In this document: piece by piece, positions 17,420 through 27,132 of the stretch | Layout: every line of letters begins with the position of its first letter | Numbering within the stretch: the first letter of the stretch is position 1 | Origin: Paraburkholderia haematera | GTDB taxonomy: Bacteria > Pseudomonadota > Gammaproteobacteria > Burkholderiales > Burkholderiaceae | Assembly (NCBI RefSeq): GCF_905220975.1 | Contig: NZ_CAJNBK010000008.1 | Coordinates: forward strand, 124,001 to 188,000 | Direction of reading: 5' to 3' | Length of the DNA: 64,000 nucleotides | Translations under genes and position numbers: made by a program | Notes under the pieces: model-generated | Told to the model about the DNA's origin: nothing | The model's database searches: none | The model's input: the letters and a program-made list of their open reading frames with translations, nothing else

Positions 17420-18358
17420 ATGCTGGCTTATACGCTGCGCCGCACGCTCTGGGCGATCCCGACGATTCTCGCCGTGATCACCGCGTGCTATCTGCTGCTG
17501 CATCTCACCCCCGGCGGGCCGTTCGACACCGAGAAACACCTGTCGGCGGCCGTGCTCGCGAACCTCAACGCCAAGTATCACCTCGACGAGCCGCTGTGGC
17601 TGCAGTACTTCCACTACCTCGGCTCGCTGCTGCACGGCGATCTCGGTCCGTCGTTCCGCTACGCCGACTGGTCGGTCAACGATCTGGTGTGGAAGGCATT
17701 GCCGGTGAGTCTCGGCGTAGGTGGCGTATCGGTGCCGATCGCGGTCGTGATCGGCGTCACGCTCGGCACGCTGGCCGCCGTGCGGCGCGACCGTTTCATC
17801 GATCACCTGGTCATGGTGCTCGGCAATATCGGCAACGTGGTGCCGCCATTCGTGCTGGGTCCGGTGCTGGTGTGGATCTTCGCGATTCTGCTGAAGACGT
17901 CAGAAGGTCATGGCTGGCTGCCCGCCGGCGGCTGGGGTGAAGGCGAATGGCGCTATCGCGTGCTGCCGATCGTGCTGCTCACCATCATCAACGTCGCCGC
18001 GATTGCCCGGGTGATGCGCGGCAGCATGATCGAAGTGCTGTCGGGCAATTTCATCCGCACCGCGCGCGCCAAAGGACTGCCGGGACGCACGATCGTCTTG
18101 CGCCATGCGTTGAAGCCCGCGCTGATGCCGGTGGTGTCGCTGCTCGGCTCGATCTGCATCTCGTCGATCACCGCGGCCGTGGTCACCGAGTCGGTGTTCG
18201 CCCTGCCCGGCCTCGGCCAACTGGTCGTCAACGGCGCGATCAACCGTGACTACACGCTCGTGCTTGGCCTCGTCGTGCTGACCACCGCGGTCGCCGTCCT
18301 GTTCAATCTGCTGGTCGATCTGGCGTACGCCTGGCTCGATCCGCGCATCCGGTACTGA
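17420..18358 (+). CDS. oppB: Oligopeptide ABC transporter permease B
   Basis: A 312-residue inner-membrane permease. Six transmembrane segments are recognisable, starting with LRRTLWAIPTILAVITACYL. The EAA loop contacting the ATPase is IEVLSGNFIRTARAKGLPGR (around residues 205-225). The large first periplasmic loop with LNAKYHLDEPLW is typical of OppB/DppB. It pairs with OppC and lies three bases before it. Confidence 0.94.
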   Translation: MLAYTLRRTLWAIPTILAVITACYLLLHLTPGGPFDTEKHLSAAVLANLNAKYHLDEPLWLQYFHYLGSLLHGDLGPSFRYADWSVNDLVWKALPVSLGVGGVSVPIAVVIGVTLGTLAAVRRDRFIDHLVMVLGNIGNVVPPFVLGPVLVWIFAILLKTSEGHGWLPAGGWGEGEWRYRVLPIVLLTIINVAAIARVMRGSMIEVLSGNFIRTARAKGLPGRTIVLRHALKPALMPVVSLLGSICISSITAAVVTESVFALPGLGQLVVNGAINRDYTLVLGLVVLTTAVAVLFNLLVDLAYAWLDPRIRY

Positions 18359-18361
18359 TCC

Positions 18362-19276
18362 ATGCCCCGCTCAATTCAATCGACCGCCGCGGCGCTCGAT
18401 CCGCTCGCGGCCCTCGCAAGGGCGCCGCGTTCGCGCGGGCCGCTCGCCACCGCCGCACTGCGTTTCGTGCGCAATCGCGCGGCGTTTTCCGGCTTCGTCA
18501 TCTTGATGCTGATCGTGCTCGCTTGCGTGGCAGGTCCGTGGTTCCTGCCGAACAATCCGATCGATAGCGACTGGAGCGCGATCAGCCTCGCGCCAACGCT
18601 GCAGAACATGCACTGGTTCGGCACCGACGAGCTCGGCCGCGATCTGCTCGCGCGCGCGCTGCAAGGCGGACGCGTCTCGCTGGAAGTGGGCCTGCTCGGC
18701 ACGCTCGTGTCGGGGCTGATCGGCGTGGCCTACGGCGCCACCGCCGGCTATCTGGGCGGCCGCGTCGATGCGGTGATGATGCGTATCGTCGACATGATGT
18801 ACGCGATCCCCTACATGCTGATCGCGATCCTGATGATGACGATGTTCGGCCGCGCGTTCTACCTGGTCGTGCTGACGATCAGCGCGTTCTCGTGGCTCGA
18901 CATGGCGCGCGTGGTGCGCGGCCAGACACTGTCGCTGCGCTCGCGCGAATTCATCGACGCCGCCCGAGCAATCGGTGTGAGTTCGCGTTCGATCATCGCG
19001 CGCCACATCGTGCCGAATCTGCTTGGCGTAGTGGTGGTGTATGCCAGCGTGACGGTGCCCAACATCGTGCTGACCGAATCCGTGCTGTCATTCCTCGGCC
19101 TCGGCGTGCAGGAACCCATGACGAGCTGGGGCGTGCTGATCCAGGACGGCGCGCAGAAGCTCGAATCGATGCCGTGGCTGCTGCTGTGCCCGGCGGTGAT
19201 GCTGTGCGTCACCCTGTATTGCGTGAATTTCGTCGGCGACGGTCTGCGCGACGCATTCGATCCGAAGGACCGCTGA
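18362..19276 (+). CDS. oppC: Oligopeptide ABC transporter permease C
   Basis: A 304-residue second permease of the importer. The N-terminal cytoplasmic extension (residues 1-37) precedes the first membrane span (FSGFVILMLIVLACVAGPWF). The motif HWFGTDELGRDLLARALQGG marks OppC/DppC permeases. The EAA loop is SREFIDAARAIGVSSRSII. One base separates its stop codon from the oppD start codon. Confidence 0.94.
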   Translation: MPRSIQSTAAALDPLAALARAPRSRGPLATAALRFVRNRAAFSGFVILMLIVLACVAGPWFLPNNPIDSDWSAISLAPTLQNMHWFGTDELGRDLLARALQGGRVSLEVGLLGTLVSGLIGVAYGATAGYLGGRVDAVMMRIVDMMYAIPYMLIAILMMTMFGRAFYLVVLTISAFSWLDMARVVRGQTLSLRSREFIDAARAIGVSSRSIIARHIVPNLLGVVVVYASVTVPNIVLTESVLSFLGLGVQEPMTSWGVLIQDGAQKLESMPWLLLCPAVMLCVTLYCVNFVGDGLRDAFDPKDR

Positions 19277-19277
19277 C

Positions 19278-20273
19278 ATGCCGCTACTCGAAGTCAAAGA
19301 CCTGAGCGTGCGCTTCACGCGCCGCGAGGGCGCACCCGTCGACGCGGTGCAGCGCGTATCGTTTTCGCTCGAAGCGGGCCGCACGCTCGGCATTGTCGGT
19401 GAATCGGGCTCGGGCAAAAGCCAGACGGTGATGGCGCTGCTCGGCCTGCTGGCCGGCAACGGTAAGGTGTCGGGCGCTGCGACCTATCGCGGCGAAAACC
19501 TGCTGACGATGAACGAAGCCGAGCTGAACAGGATTCGCGGCGACCGCATCGGCATGATCTTTCAAGACCCGATGACCTCGCTTAACCCGTTCCTGACGAT
19601 CGAACGGCAGATGACCGAGACGCTGCAACTGCATCGCAAGATGTCGCGCCGCGAAGCGCGCCGCCGCGCCATCGAAACGCTCGAAACGGTGCGCATTCCC
19701 GATGCCGAGCGGCGCATCAACATGTATCCGCACGAGTTCTCCGGCGGCATGCGGCAACGCGTGATGATCGCTATGGCTCTGCTCTCCGAGCCGGAAATCC
19801 TGATCGCCGACGAGCCGACCACCGCGCTCGACGTGACCGTGCAGGCGCAAATCATCGAGTTGCTGCGCGAACTGAACCGCGAACGCGGCACCGCGATCAT
19901 TCTGATCACGCACGACATGGGCGTCGTGGCCGGGCTGTGCGACGACGTGATGGTGATGTACGCCGGCCAGACCGTCGAGCAGGCGAATGCCGCCACGCTG
20001 TTTGCCGCGCCCACGCATCCGTACACGATCGGTCTGCTGAACGCGTTGCCGCGCCTGACCGACGACGATGACCGTCCGCTGCAAACTATCCCCGGCAACC
20101 CGCCATTGCCCGGCGAAGTCGGTGAGGGCTGCGCATTCGCGCCGCGCTGCGCGTATTGCAGCGATCGGTGCCGCGAGTCGCGCCCTGCGCTTACGGCGTC
20201 GCCGACGGCTGCCGATGCATTGCGCGCATGCCATCGGCCGGTGCAGGAAATCATGGAGGTACAACACGTATGA
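19278..20273 (+). CDS. oppD: Oligopeptide ABC transporter ATPase D
   Basis: A 331-residue ATPase. Walker A is GESGSGKSQ, the Q-loop lies in MIFQDPMTSLNP, the signature is SGGMRQR, and Walker B is ILIADEPTTALD. The C-terminal oligopeptide-transporter extension has the cysteine cluster GCAFAPRCAYCSDRC, which can hold an iron-sulfur cluster in DppD/OppD proteins. It forms a heterodimer with OppF; its TGA overlaps the oppF ATG. Confidence 0.94.
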   Translation: MPLLEVKDLSVRFTRREGAPVDAVQRVSFSLEAGRTLGIVGESGSGKSQTVMALLGLLAGNGKVSGAATYRGENLLTMNEAELNRIRGDRIGMIFQDPMTSLNPFLTIERQMTETLQLHRKMSRREARRRAIETLETVRIPDAERRINMYPHEFSGGMRQRVMIAMALLSEPEILIADEPTTALDVTVQAQIIELLRELNRERGTAIILITHDMGVVAGLCDDVMVMYAGQTVEQANAATLFAAPTHPYTIGLLNALPRLTDDDDRPLQTIPGNPPLPGEVGEGCAFAPRCAYCSDRCRESRPALTASPTAADALRACHRPVQEIMEVQHV

Positions 20274-21301
20274 ACGCGACTTCCATTACAAGCCAAGGCT
20301 TGGATCAGGCAACACTGTTATCGGTCGACGATCTCAAGGTGCAATTCGGCGTGCCGCGCGGCGGCTTTCCGTGGTCCGGCAAAGCAACCCTGCGCGCGGT
20401 GGACGGCGTGTCGTTCAGCGTGCGGCGTGGCGAAACCGTCGGCCTCGTCGGCGAATCGGGTTGTGGCAAGTCCACGCTCGCGCGCGCCATCATCGGCCTT
20501 GTGCCGGTGGCGAGCGGCAGCGTGCGCTGGCTCGACAAGGAAACCGTGCTGACAGGCGCGCGCCGCGATACCTCGCGCTTGCGCCGCGACGTGCAGATGA
20601 TTTTCCAGGACCCGCTCGCCTCGCTCGATCCGCGCATGACGATCGAACAGATCGTCGCCGAACCTTTGCTCACGCATGGCCAGGATATTGCCCGCACCGA
20701 CGTGCAACGGCGCGTTCTGACCATGCTCGAACGCGTCGGCCTCAACGCACAGCATCTGCGCCGCTATCCGCATGAGTTTTCCGGCGGCCAGTGTCAGCGC
20801 GTCGGGATTGCGCGCGCGTTGATCGGCGAACCGCAACTGGTGATCTGCGACGAGCCGGTGTCGGCACTCGACGTCTCGATCCAGGCGCAAATCGTCAACC
20901 TGTTGCGCGATCTGCAGCGCGAGTTGTCGCTGTCGCTGCTGTTCGTCGCGCACGATCTCGCGGTCGTCAAGGCGATCAGCCACCGCGTGCTGGTGATGTA
21001 TCTGGGTCGGGTGATGGAATTCGGCGACAAGCGCGACGTATATGGCATGCCGCGCCATCCGTACACGCGCGCGTTGCTGTCGGCGGTGCCGGTGCCCGAT
21101 CCGGTGGTTGAACGCGCACGCCGTCACCTGCTGTTGCGCGGCGAGATTGCGTCGCCGCTCAGCCCACCCTCCGGTTGCGCGTTTCGCACGCGTTGCCCGG
21201 ATGCGATTGAGGCCTGCGCCAGCGAGATTCCGCAGCCCGTCACGCACGGTGCGAGTACGACTCGCGTCGCGTGCATTCGCGTAGGCGACGCTGCAATGTA
21301 A
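20270..21301 (+). CDS. oppF: Oligopeptide ABC transporter ATPase F
   Basis: A 343-residue ATPase. Walker A is GESGCGKST, the signature is SGGQCQR, Walker B is LVICDEPVSALD, and the C-terminal Cys motif is GCAFRTRCPDAIEAC. The start at 20270 gives the ATGA overlap with oppD and is better than an earlier in-frame ATG at 20156, which would lie inside oppD. The first 40 residues (MNATSITSQGLDQ) are a short extension before the ABC domain. It is the last gene of the operon before a hairpin. Confidence 0.94.
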   Translation: MNATSITSQGLDQATLLSVDDLKVQFGVPRGGFPWSGKATLRAVDGVSFSVRRGETVGLVGESGCGKSTLARAIIGLVPVASGSVRWLDKETVLTGARRDTSRLRRDVQMIFQDPLASLDPRMTIEQIVAEPLLTHGQDIARTDVQRRVLTMLERVGLNAQHLRRYPHEFSGGQCQRVGIARALIGEPQLVICDEPVSALDVSIQAQIVNLLRDLQRELSLSLLFVAHDLAVVKAISHRVLVMYLGRVMEFGDKRDVYGMPRHPYTRALLSAVPVPDPVVERARRHLLLRGEIASPLSPPSGCAFRTRCPDAIEACASEIPQPVTHGASTTRVACIRVGDAAM

Positions 21302-21310
21302 GTCCCCTTG

Positions 21311-21347
21311 AGCGACGCCCCGAAGGAAGTGCTCCTCGGGCGTCGCT
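21311..21347 (+). terminator. Hairpin at the end of the opp operon
   Basis: Ten-base stem AGCGACGCCC (21311-21320) / GGGCGTCGCT (21338-21347), starting nine bases after the oppF stop. There is no T run, so it may stabilise the mRNA end rather than terminate. Part of it resembles the CCCCGAAGGAAGT repeat at 14200-14250. Confidence 0.5.
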
Positions 21348-21502
21348 AAACAAAACAGTCTGGAAATCTAAAACCGTATTCCCCGGTGCGACGGGCCGTC
21401 GCGCCGTTGGATTCGTTCGTCCTGTCGTCAGCAGGACGAACGATGCACGTGGACCGGCTAACTGCCGGCCAAAGACTCACCAAAATAACAGAGACGTACA
21501 CC

Positions 21503-23092
21503 ATGAAAGATAGCCGAACAAAAAAACGGTCAAAAAAAACTAATGCAGCCACCTTCTTTTACTGTGCATTCACGCTGCCCGCGCTGACCCTCGGCGCAAG
21601 TGCCTATGCCGATGACGTCGTATTGGAGCCCACCTCCGATACGACGAAAACTCAAACACTCGCGCAAACGTTGTCTTCTCCTGTGCAACGGTCACAAGCT
21701 TCGTCGGCCACGCAAACTTCGCAAGCCAACACCGCCGGCAAGCGCAGAGCCGACCAGGGCGGCCAGGTGCGCAACGATCAACCCGACACCACCAACGCCA
21801 TCGTCAACGCGGAAGCCGATCAGACGGTCACGCCTCCCACGCCGCCGTCGAGCCAGGCGGCGAGCAAGGGCCTGATCGCCGATAGCCATCTCAACCTGCA
21901 ATTCCGCAACTATTCCGACTACTTCCAGGCACCCACTGCGATCTATCGTCATGCGTGGATTCAGGGCGCGCAAGTCAACTATGAATCAGGCTTCACGCAA
22001 GGCCCGGTCGGCTTCGGCGTGGACGCGTCGCTGTTCGCCGCGCTCAAACTCGACGGCGGCAACGGCGCCGGCAACATGGTGCACGTGGGCAAGGACGGCG
22101 GCGGCTCGCAACAGCTCGCATGGGCCTATCCCGGCATGTATGACATCAAGGGTCGCATTTCGGAAACGGTCGTGAAATACGGTCTGCAGATCGTCACCAA
22201 CCCGTTCCTCGAGCCGCATGACAACCGCGCGCTGCCGCCGACTTTCCTCGGCGTCTCGATGGTGAGCAACGATCTGGTTCATACGACGCTCGAGGCCGGC
22301 AGCTTCACCAAAGTCGACGCACGCGGCCACACGAACCTGACCAACCTGACCACCTCGTACGGCGGTACGCGCATCGACCGCCTGACCTACGTGGGCGGCA
22401 CCTGGCACTACGCAAAGAACGGTGAAATGGCGCTGTATGCCGACCAGGCAGACGACGTCTGGCGTCAGTACTACGGCTCGGTGGCGCAGTCGTTCGGCGA
22501 CCCGACTACGATCAAGTGGAGCGGTCTCGCGAACATCTATTCGACGCACGATACCGGCGCGTCCCGTCAGGGGCATATCAACAGCAACGCGTACAGTTTG
22601 TCAGTCTCCGCACAGCACGGCCCGCACGCGCTGCTGCTCGGTTACCAGCAGGTGCTCGGCGACCAGTTCTTCGACTACGTCAACGAGACCAACGGCATCT
22701 ACCTGACCAACTCGATGGACGTCGACTACAACGCGCCGCATGAGCAGTCGCTGCAATTGCGCTACACGTTCGACGGCAAATACGCTGGCCTGCCGGGGCT
22801 CAAGGCGATGTTCTGGGGCGAGTACGGCTGGGGGGCGGACGCTTCGGCCGGTGCCGCGGAAAACGCTTCGGCGTCGGCGCCGCTGCACAACCTGTACTGG
22901 AAGAACGGCGAACCGGTGCACGGTCATCATCACGAGTTCGGGTTTATTCCGAGCTATACACTGCAAAGCGGCCGCTTCAAGGACACGAAGGTCACGTTCA
23001 TCGCGATGTGGCACAACGCCTCGCGGTATTACTCCGATGGCAACAATATGGAGTACCGGCTGGTGGTGAATGTGCCGGTGAAGGTGTTCTAA
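21503..23092 (+). CDS. OprD-family outer-membrane porin
   Basis: A 529-residue OprD-type substrate-selective 18-strand monomeric porin. The signal peptide lies within residues 1-36, ending ASAYA. A Gln/Thr/Ser-rich linker follows (about residues 40-115). The barrel begins with GLIADSHLNLQFRNYSDYF, a typical OprD start, and ends in MEYRLVVNVPVKVF with terminal Phe. OprD members take up basic amino acids, small peptides or aromatic acids. Position directly downstream of opp suggests entry of peptides across the outer membrane (inference). The start at 21503 is chosen because the basic signal N-region starts there. Confidence 0.88.
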   Translation: MKDSRTKKRSKKTNAATFFYCAFTLPALTLGASAYADDVVLEPTSDTTKTQTLAQTLSSPVQRSQASSATQTSQANTAGKRRADQGGQVRNDQPDTTNAIVNAEADQTVTPPTPPSSQAASKGLIADSHLNLQFRNYSDYFQAPTAIYRHAWIQGAQVNYESGFTQGPVGFGVDASLFAALKLDGGNGAGNMVHVGKDGGGSQQLAWAYPGMYDIKGRISETVVKYGLQIVTNPFLEPHDNRALPPTFLGVSMVSNDLVHTTLEAGSFTKVDARGHTNLTNLTTSYGGTRIDRLTYVGGTWHYAKNGEMALYADQADDVWRQYYGSVAQSFGDPTTIKWSGLANIYSTHDTGASRQGHINSNAYSLSVSAQHGPHALLLGYQQVLGDQFFDYVNETNGIYLTNSMDVDYNAPHEQSLQLRYTFDGKYAGLPGLKAMFWGEYGWGADASAGAAENASASAPLHNLYWKNGEPVHGHHHEFGFIPSYTLQSGRFKDTKVTFIAMWHNASRYYSDGNNMEYRLVVNVPVKVF

Positions 23093-23107
23093 AGCGGGCG
23101 GGTTTGC

Positions 23108-24634
23108 CTAAGCGGGAAGTTCACGGGTCGCGCAATGCACACCGCCGCCACCCGATGCGATGCCCAGGATGTCCACCTGGACAATCGCTCGTGAACCGGC
23201 ATACGGCCGGATGGTTGCCACGGCGGCGGCATCGGCCGCAAGGTCGTTGAATTTCGGCACGATGATCGCCCCGTTACATTTGTAGAAGTTGATATAACCC
23301 GCGGCAAAGTTCGTCATCTGCTTGTCTCTCAGCGTTACGCCGTTGGATGTGCCGTAGTTACCCGGCGCATTCAACGCAATCAACGTGAGCAGCCGCCCTT
23401 TGGCATCCGTTTGACCCACCAGGTTTCCGTAGTTGGCGGCCATCAGTGCTTGCTCGTAGGTCGAATTGGTTGGATCGGCTGCGTAGGCGACGACGCCGGG
23501 CGCGAGGAACTTCGCATAGAAGTCGACGTGTCCGTTCGTGATGTCGGTCTCATTGGCCGGCGTGGCGGCGCCACCCTGGCCACCGACCCCGCAGCCTCGT
23601 GGATAGATCGCGGTGCCCGGAATCCAGATGATCTTCTGCACACCGAGCGTTCGTTGCAGTTCAGCCAGCACCGTGTCTTTGGCGGTTGGCAGAAGCGTCG
23701 CGTTAGCCACCACGCCATCTGGAATGGCGAACAGTTGCGGATTGCGATTGACGTGCAGCACGGCGGACTCGGCAAGGATCGCCGTCGCCTCGCCATCGAA
23801 TTCAATCGCGCCGCCTTCGAGCGTCAATGAACTCTGAATCAGCGTCGCGTGGTTTGCCTGCGCCATCCATCCCGCTAGCGTGTGATCGTTTGCGAACGGC
23901 TGGAAGAATTTGCCCGCCTTGGACTTGTTGCTGCTCGCGGCAACCGAAGGTGGCACCGTCATCCCCGCGTTCAGGTTCAAGCCATCCGTATTCGCGTTGC
24001 CCCAGCCGTTGAAGTTGAAGCTCACGGCGCACAATGCGTTGCCGTTGGCCGTGTCCTTGACGAACAGACAACCGGTGTCGCGCGTCCAGAGATCGTCGAA
24101 TCCATTGGCGAGCGGGATCAGATTGACGCCGCCCGCGCCCGTGCCCCGGGCCAGATAGTTCGCGTGGATGTCGGGATTCGCGCCGCTCGGCATCGCCAGC
24201 AAGGTCTGCGCGACGCTCAGGTCGACCGGCAGCACCAGCATGTTGACCGGCTCATACGTGCCGATCGCTTTGGCCACGTCCATCAGGTCGGCACGGACCC
24301 GATCAATACCGGCATCCGTGCTCTGCGGCGTCACCGGCGTCCAGATCCCTTCCGAACCCGAGGCGAACGCCATATACGTCGCCGTATGCGGCAAATCCTC
24401 GCCCGGCAGAAGGTACGACACGCCATTGGCCGGCGACGGATTCCGTGAAGATGCTGCCGGCGAAGACGGCGATGACGAACTCGACGATCCACCTCCTCCG
24501 CACGCGGCCAGAGTTCCCATCAAGGAGATCCCTAACAAGGTAGTAGAACTTTTGATAAAGCTGCGACGCGTCACTAGCGTGCGCTCAGCCGATGATTGAA
24601 ATGCCTTGCTGCGCTTGCTCTTTGTCATATCCAT
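23108..24634 (-). CDS. Tat-exported lipoprotein of the agmatine deiminase family
   Basis: A 508-residue enzyme of the PAD_porph/agmatine deiminase family, which hydrolyses guanidino groups to ureido groups and ammonia. The N terminus has a twin-arginine signal (TRRSFIKSSTTLLGISLMG) ending in lipobox LAAC, then a Gly/Ser-rich linker. So it should be folded before export and anchored in a membrane outside the cytoplasm. The catalytic parts are DLWTRDTG, TNGHVDFY (His) and GGGGVHCATRELPA with nucleophile Cys501 near the C terminus. The usual HCxTxQxP end motif is altered to HCATRELP, so the substrate may differ from agmatine. AGGA is three bases before the ATG at 24634; ATG at 24628 is an alternative. 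It is convergent with the OprD gene 15 bases away. Confidence 0.85.
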   Translation of the reverse strand: MDMTKSKRSKAFQSSAERTLVTRRSFIKSSTTLLGISLMGTLAACGGGGSSSSSSPSSPAASSRNPSPANGVSYLLPGEDLPHTATYMAFASGSEGIWTPVTPQSTDAGIDRVRADLMDVAKAIGTYEPVNMLVLPVDLSVAQTLLAMPSGANPDIHANYLARGTGAGGVNLIPLANGFDDLWTRDTGCLFVKDTANGNALCAVSFNFNGWGNANTDGLNLNAGMTVPPSVAASSNKSKAGKFFQPFANDHTLAGWMAQANHATLIQSSLTLEGGAIEFDGEATAILAESAVLHVNRNPQLFAIPDGVVANATLLPTAKDTVLAELQRTLGVQKIIWIPGTAIYPRGCGVGGQGGAATPANETDITNGHVDFYAKFLAPGVVAYAADPTNSTYEQALMAANYGNLVGQTDAKGRLLTLIALNAPGNYGTSNGVTLRDKQMTNFAAGYINFYKCNGAIIVPKFNDLAADAAAVATIRPYAGSRAIVQVDILGIASGGGGVHCATRELPA

Positions 24635-24851
24635 TTTCCTGTCACTGCGCCTGGCGGCCGACTCCGGATTGCGGCCGGGAATTCGACGGTATTTCTGCGA
24701 GCGCACAAAACACCGGCCGACGATCTCCCCCGCCGCGGTGTTGCTCCGCAGTCGATTCAACGCACCAGAAGACCGAATTACGCCAAGGTCAGAAACGTCG
24801 ACCGTGAGGGGAATCGTGAGCCCGCATCGTGGCGCGGCTCGCGATGTGGGA

Positions 24852-25961
24852 TCAGCCGGGTTGCTGTTGTGTCGTACAGTGAATTCCACCGCCGCCTGCG
24901 GCGACGCCGTCGATATTCAGTTGAATCACGTCCCGGCCGGGAAACATATCCACGAGAATATCGCGCGTATTGCGATCGGCTTTGTTGTCGCCGAACTCGG
25001 GGGCGATCACCGCGTGATTGCACACATAGAAGTTGATGTATCCGGCCGCGAACTGGTCGTTCTCATACTTCCGGCGCACGGTGGTCGGGCCTTGCAGCAC
25101 CACTACCTTCAATGGACGGCCTTTCGCGTCGGTGGACTTGCGCAGGATCTCCAGATGCCGCTTTGTCACCGCGTGATCGTAGGAAGACGGATCCGGATCG
25201 AGCCCGGCAACCACGACACCCGGGCTCGTAAAGCGCGCGTAGAAGTCGGTGTGGCCGTCGGTAATGTCCTTGCCTGCTATGCCTGGCAGCCAGATGATTT
25301 TCTGTAGCCCGAGCAGGCGGGACAATTCCGCTTCGCACTGCGCTTTGCTTAGACCCGGATTGCGATTGGCGTTCAGCACACAGCTCTGCGTAATAATGGC
25401 CGTGCCTTCGCCGTCCACTTCAATGCCGCCGCCTTCCAGCACCAAATGCGTTTCGAGCAGGTTCGCCCCGACTCGATGCGCGACAAAGGCCGCGACTTCC
25501 GCGTCCTGTTCGTGCTCCTGCTTGTTACCCCAGCCGTTGAAGTTAAAGCCCACGGCGCCGAGCTGGCCCGCGGCTCCTTTGACGAACACGGGCCCAGTAT
25601 CCCGCATCCATAGATCATCGATTGCTTGAGGCACGAGCTCGACCGCAGCGCCGCACAGGCGAGCGGCGATCTCGTGGTCCTCTTCCCGAACCAGCATTTT
25701 CACGGGCTCGTGCGCAGCAATGGCCTTCGCAATGCCAGCCAGATTCTCCCTGACCACGGGCAGCAGTTTGCCGCCCCAGATCGCCTCGCCAGGGCCGAAT
25801 GCCATCCAGGTCGCGGCGTGGGCATCGCCTTCGTCTGGCATCCGCCAGTTGGCGCTCTGCGCGAGCGCCATCGTGCCGAAGCCACTGCCGAGCGCACCCG
25901 ACAACAGCGCGCCACTGGAGGCCAGGAGTCCCCGTTTCAGAAAATGACGTCTTGTCGTCAT
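24852..25961 (-). CDS. Tat-exported agmatine deiminase
   Basis: A 369-residue agmatine deiminase (agmatine to N-carbamoylputrescine plus ammonia). The first residues, MTTRRHFLKRGLLASSGALL, are a twin-arginine signal with likely cleavage after ALA (MALAQSANW), giving a soluble periplasmic enzyme. The catalytic scaffold is DLWMRDTGPVFV, FNFNGWGNKQEH, VLEGGGIEVDGEGT, TDGHTDFYARF and GGGGIHCTTQQQPG with nucleophile Cys362. Canonical bacterial AguA is cytoplasmic. The start at 25961 has GAGGT upstream; a start at 26009 would bury the RR motif. It lies 48 bases after the potF-like gene and is probably co-transcribed with it. Confidence 0.9.
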   Translation of the reverse strand: MTTRRHFLKRGLLASSGALLSGALGSGFGTMALAQSANWRMPDEGDAHAATWMAFGPGEAIWGGKLLPVVRENLAGIAKAIAAHEPVKMLVREEDHEIAARLCGAAVELVPQAIDDLWMRDTGPVFVKGAAGQLGAVGFNFNGWGNKQEHEQDAEVAAFVAHRVGANLLETHLVLEGGGIEVDGEGTAIITQSCVLNANRNPGLSKAQCEAELSRLLGLQKIIWLPGIAGKDITDGHTDFYARFTSPGVVVAGLDPDPSSYDHAVTKRHLEILRKSTDAKGRPLKVVVLQGPTTVRRKYENDQFAAGYINFYVCNHAVIAPEFGDNKADRNTRDILVDMFPGRDVIQLNIDGVAAGGGGIHCTTQQQPG

Positions 25962-26009
25962 GGAAAACACCTCATGTAGATCGGTAAAGCCGGATGCATA
26001 GCCTGCCAT

Positions 26010-27122
26010 TCAGGGCTTGCTCGCCTTGAGGCCAAGCCAGATTCGGCCCTCCAAACGAGCGGTGGCGGGCGCTTCGACCACCGGCGTAAACAGCGTTCGT
26101 TTCTTTTGCTCATCCGGATAGACGTTCGGATTATTGACCAGCGCGGGGTCCATCAGCTTCAGTGCGCCCTGATTGGCATTAGCGTATCGCGTGGCATTGG
26201 ATATCTTCGCCACGACGTCGGGCCGCAGGATGTAGTTGATAAACGCATGCGCGTTGTCCGGGTGCTTCGCGGTCTTCGGAATGACCATGCCGTCGAACCA
26301 CATCAGACTACCCATGCTCGGGATGTCGTAGACGATGTCACGCTTGTGGTCCAGTTCTCTCGCCTTTGGCGCGGCCAGGTTGATCGCCCCGGAGTAGCCG
26401 ACCATGACGCACAGTTCGCCGTCGATCAACTCGTTGGCGTTAGCCGAATCGACGAACAGACGGATATATGGCCGGACTTTCATCAGCATGGTCTGCGCGG
26501 CCGCATAGTCTTGCGCGCTCGGATTCACCGGATCGCGGCCAACATAGCGCAACGCCAGCGGCAGCACCGTACTGGCGGAGTCCTGCAATCCCAGTCCGCA
26601 GTGCGCGGCGATGCGCGAGGCAATCGCCGGGTTGAACAGCAGGTCCATGCTGTTCGTCGGCATATCCTTGCCGAGGATGGCGCTGACCTTGGCGCGGTCG
26701 TATCCCACACCCACGGTGCCCCACATGTAGGGAACGCCGTACTGATTGCCGGGATCGGACTGCGCCATCAGTTTCAACAGTGCGGGGTCGAGATACTTGA
26801 GGTTCGGCAGCTTGCTCTTGTCGAGCTTGCGAAATGCGCCGGCCTGGATCTGCTTGGCCATGAAGTCATTGGTCGGCCACACCAGGTCGTATCCGCTGTC
26901 GCCCGTCATCAGCTTGGACTGCAATGTTTCGTCGCTGTCGTAAGCGTCGTAACGGACCTTGATGCCGGTTTCCTTCTGGAATTCGGACAAGGTGTCAGGG
27001 GCGAAATAGTCGCTCCAGTTGTACAGGTTCAGTACCTTCTCTTCCTCGGCATGGGCTTGCGCGGCCAACAGGCACAGACAAACTCCGAGACCGGCGAATA
27101 CCGGGAGCCAATGCTTTTTCAT
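26010..27122 (-). CDS. potF: Putrescine/polyamine ABC binding protein 1, PotF-like
   Basis: A 370-residue periplasmic binding protein of the PotD/PotF/SpuD family. It has a Sec signal (MKKHWLPVFAGLGVCLCLLA, cleaved after AHA) and then VLNLYNWSDYFAPDTLSEF, the conserved start of polyamine-binding proteins. YDAYDSDETLQSKLMTGDSG and WGTVGVGYDRAKV are further signatures. The ATG at 27122 is preferred over a GTG three bases earlier because AAGGAA is well spaced. No permease or ATPase for it is present in this block. Neighbours are agmatine and N-carbamoylputrescine enzymes, so the ligand is probably putrescine, agmatine or N-carbamoylputrescine. Confidence 0.9.
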   Translation of the reverse strand: MKKHWLPVFAGLGVCLCLLAAQAHAEEEKVLNLYNWSDYFAPDTLSEFQKETGIKVRYDAYDSDETLQSKLMTGDSGYDLVWPTNDFMAKQIQAGAFRKLDKSKLPNLKYLDPALLKLMAQSDPGNQYGVPYMWGTVGVGYDRAKVSAILGKDMPTNSMDLLFNPAIASRIAAHCGLGLQDSASTVLPLALRYVGRDPVNPSAQDYAAAQTMLMKVRPYIRLFVDSANANELIDGELCVMVGYSGAINLAAPKARELDHKRDIVYDIPSMGSLMWFDGMVIPKTAKHPDNAHAFINYILRPDVVAKISNATRYANANQGALKLMDPALVNNPNVYPDEQKKRTLFTPVVEAPATARLEGRIWLGLKASKP

Positions 27123-27132
27123 CACGTATTCC

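Noticed and set aside
16144..17421. Open frame of 425 codons on the minus strand opposite oppA
   Set aside because: Shadow frame; oppA is clearly the real gene by signal peptide and family motifs.
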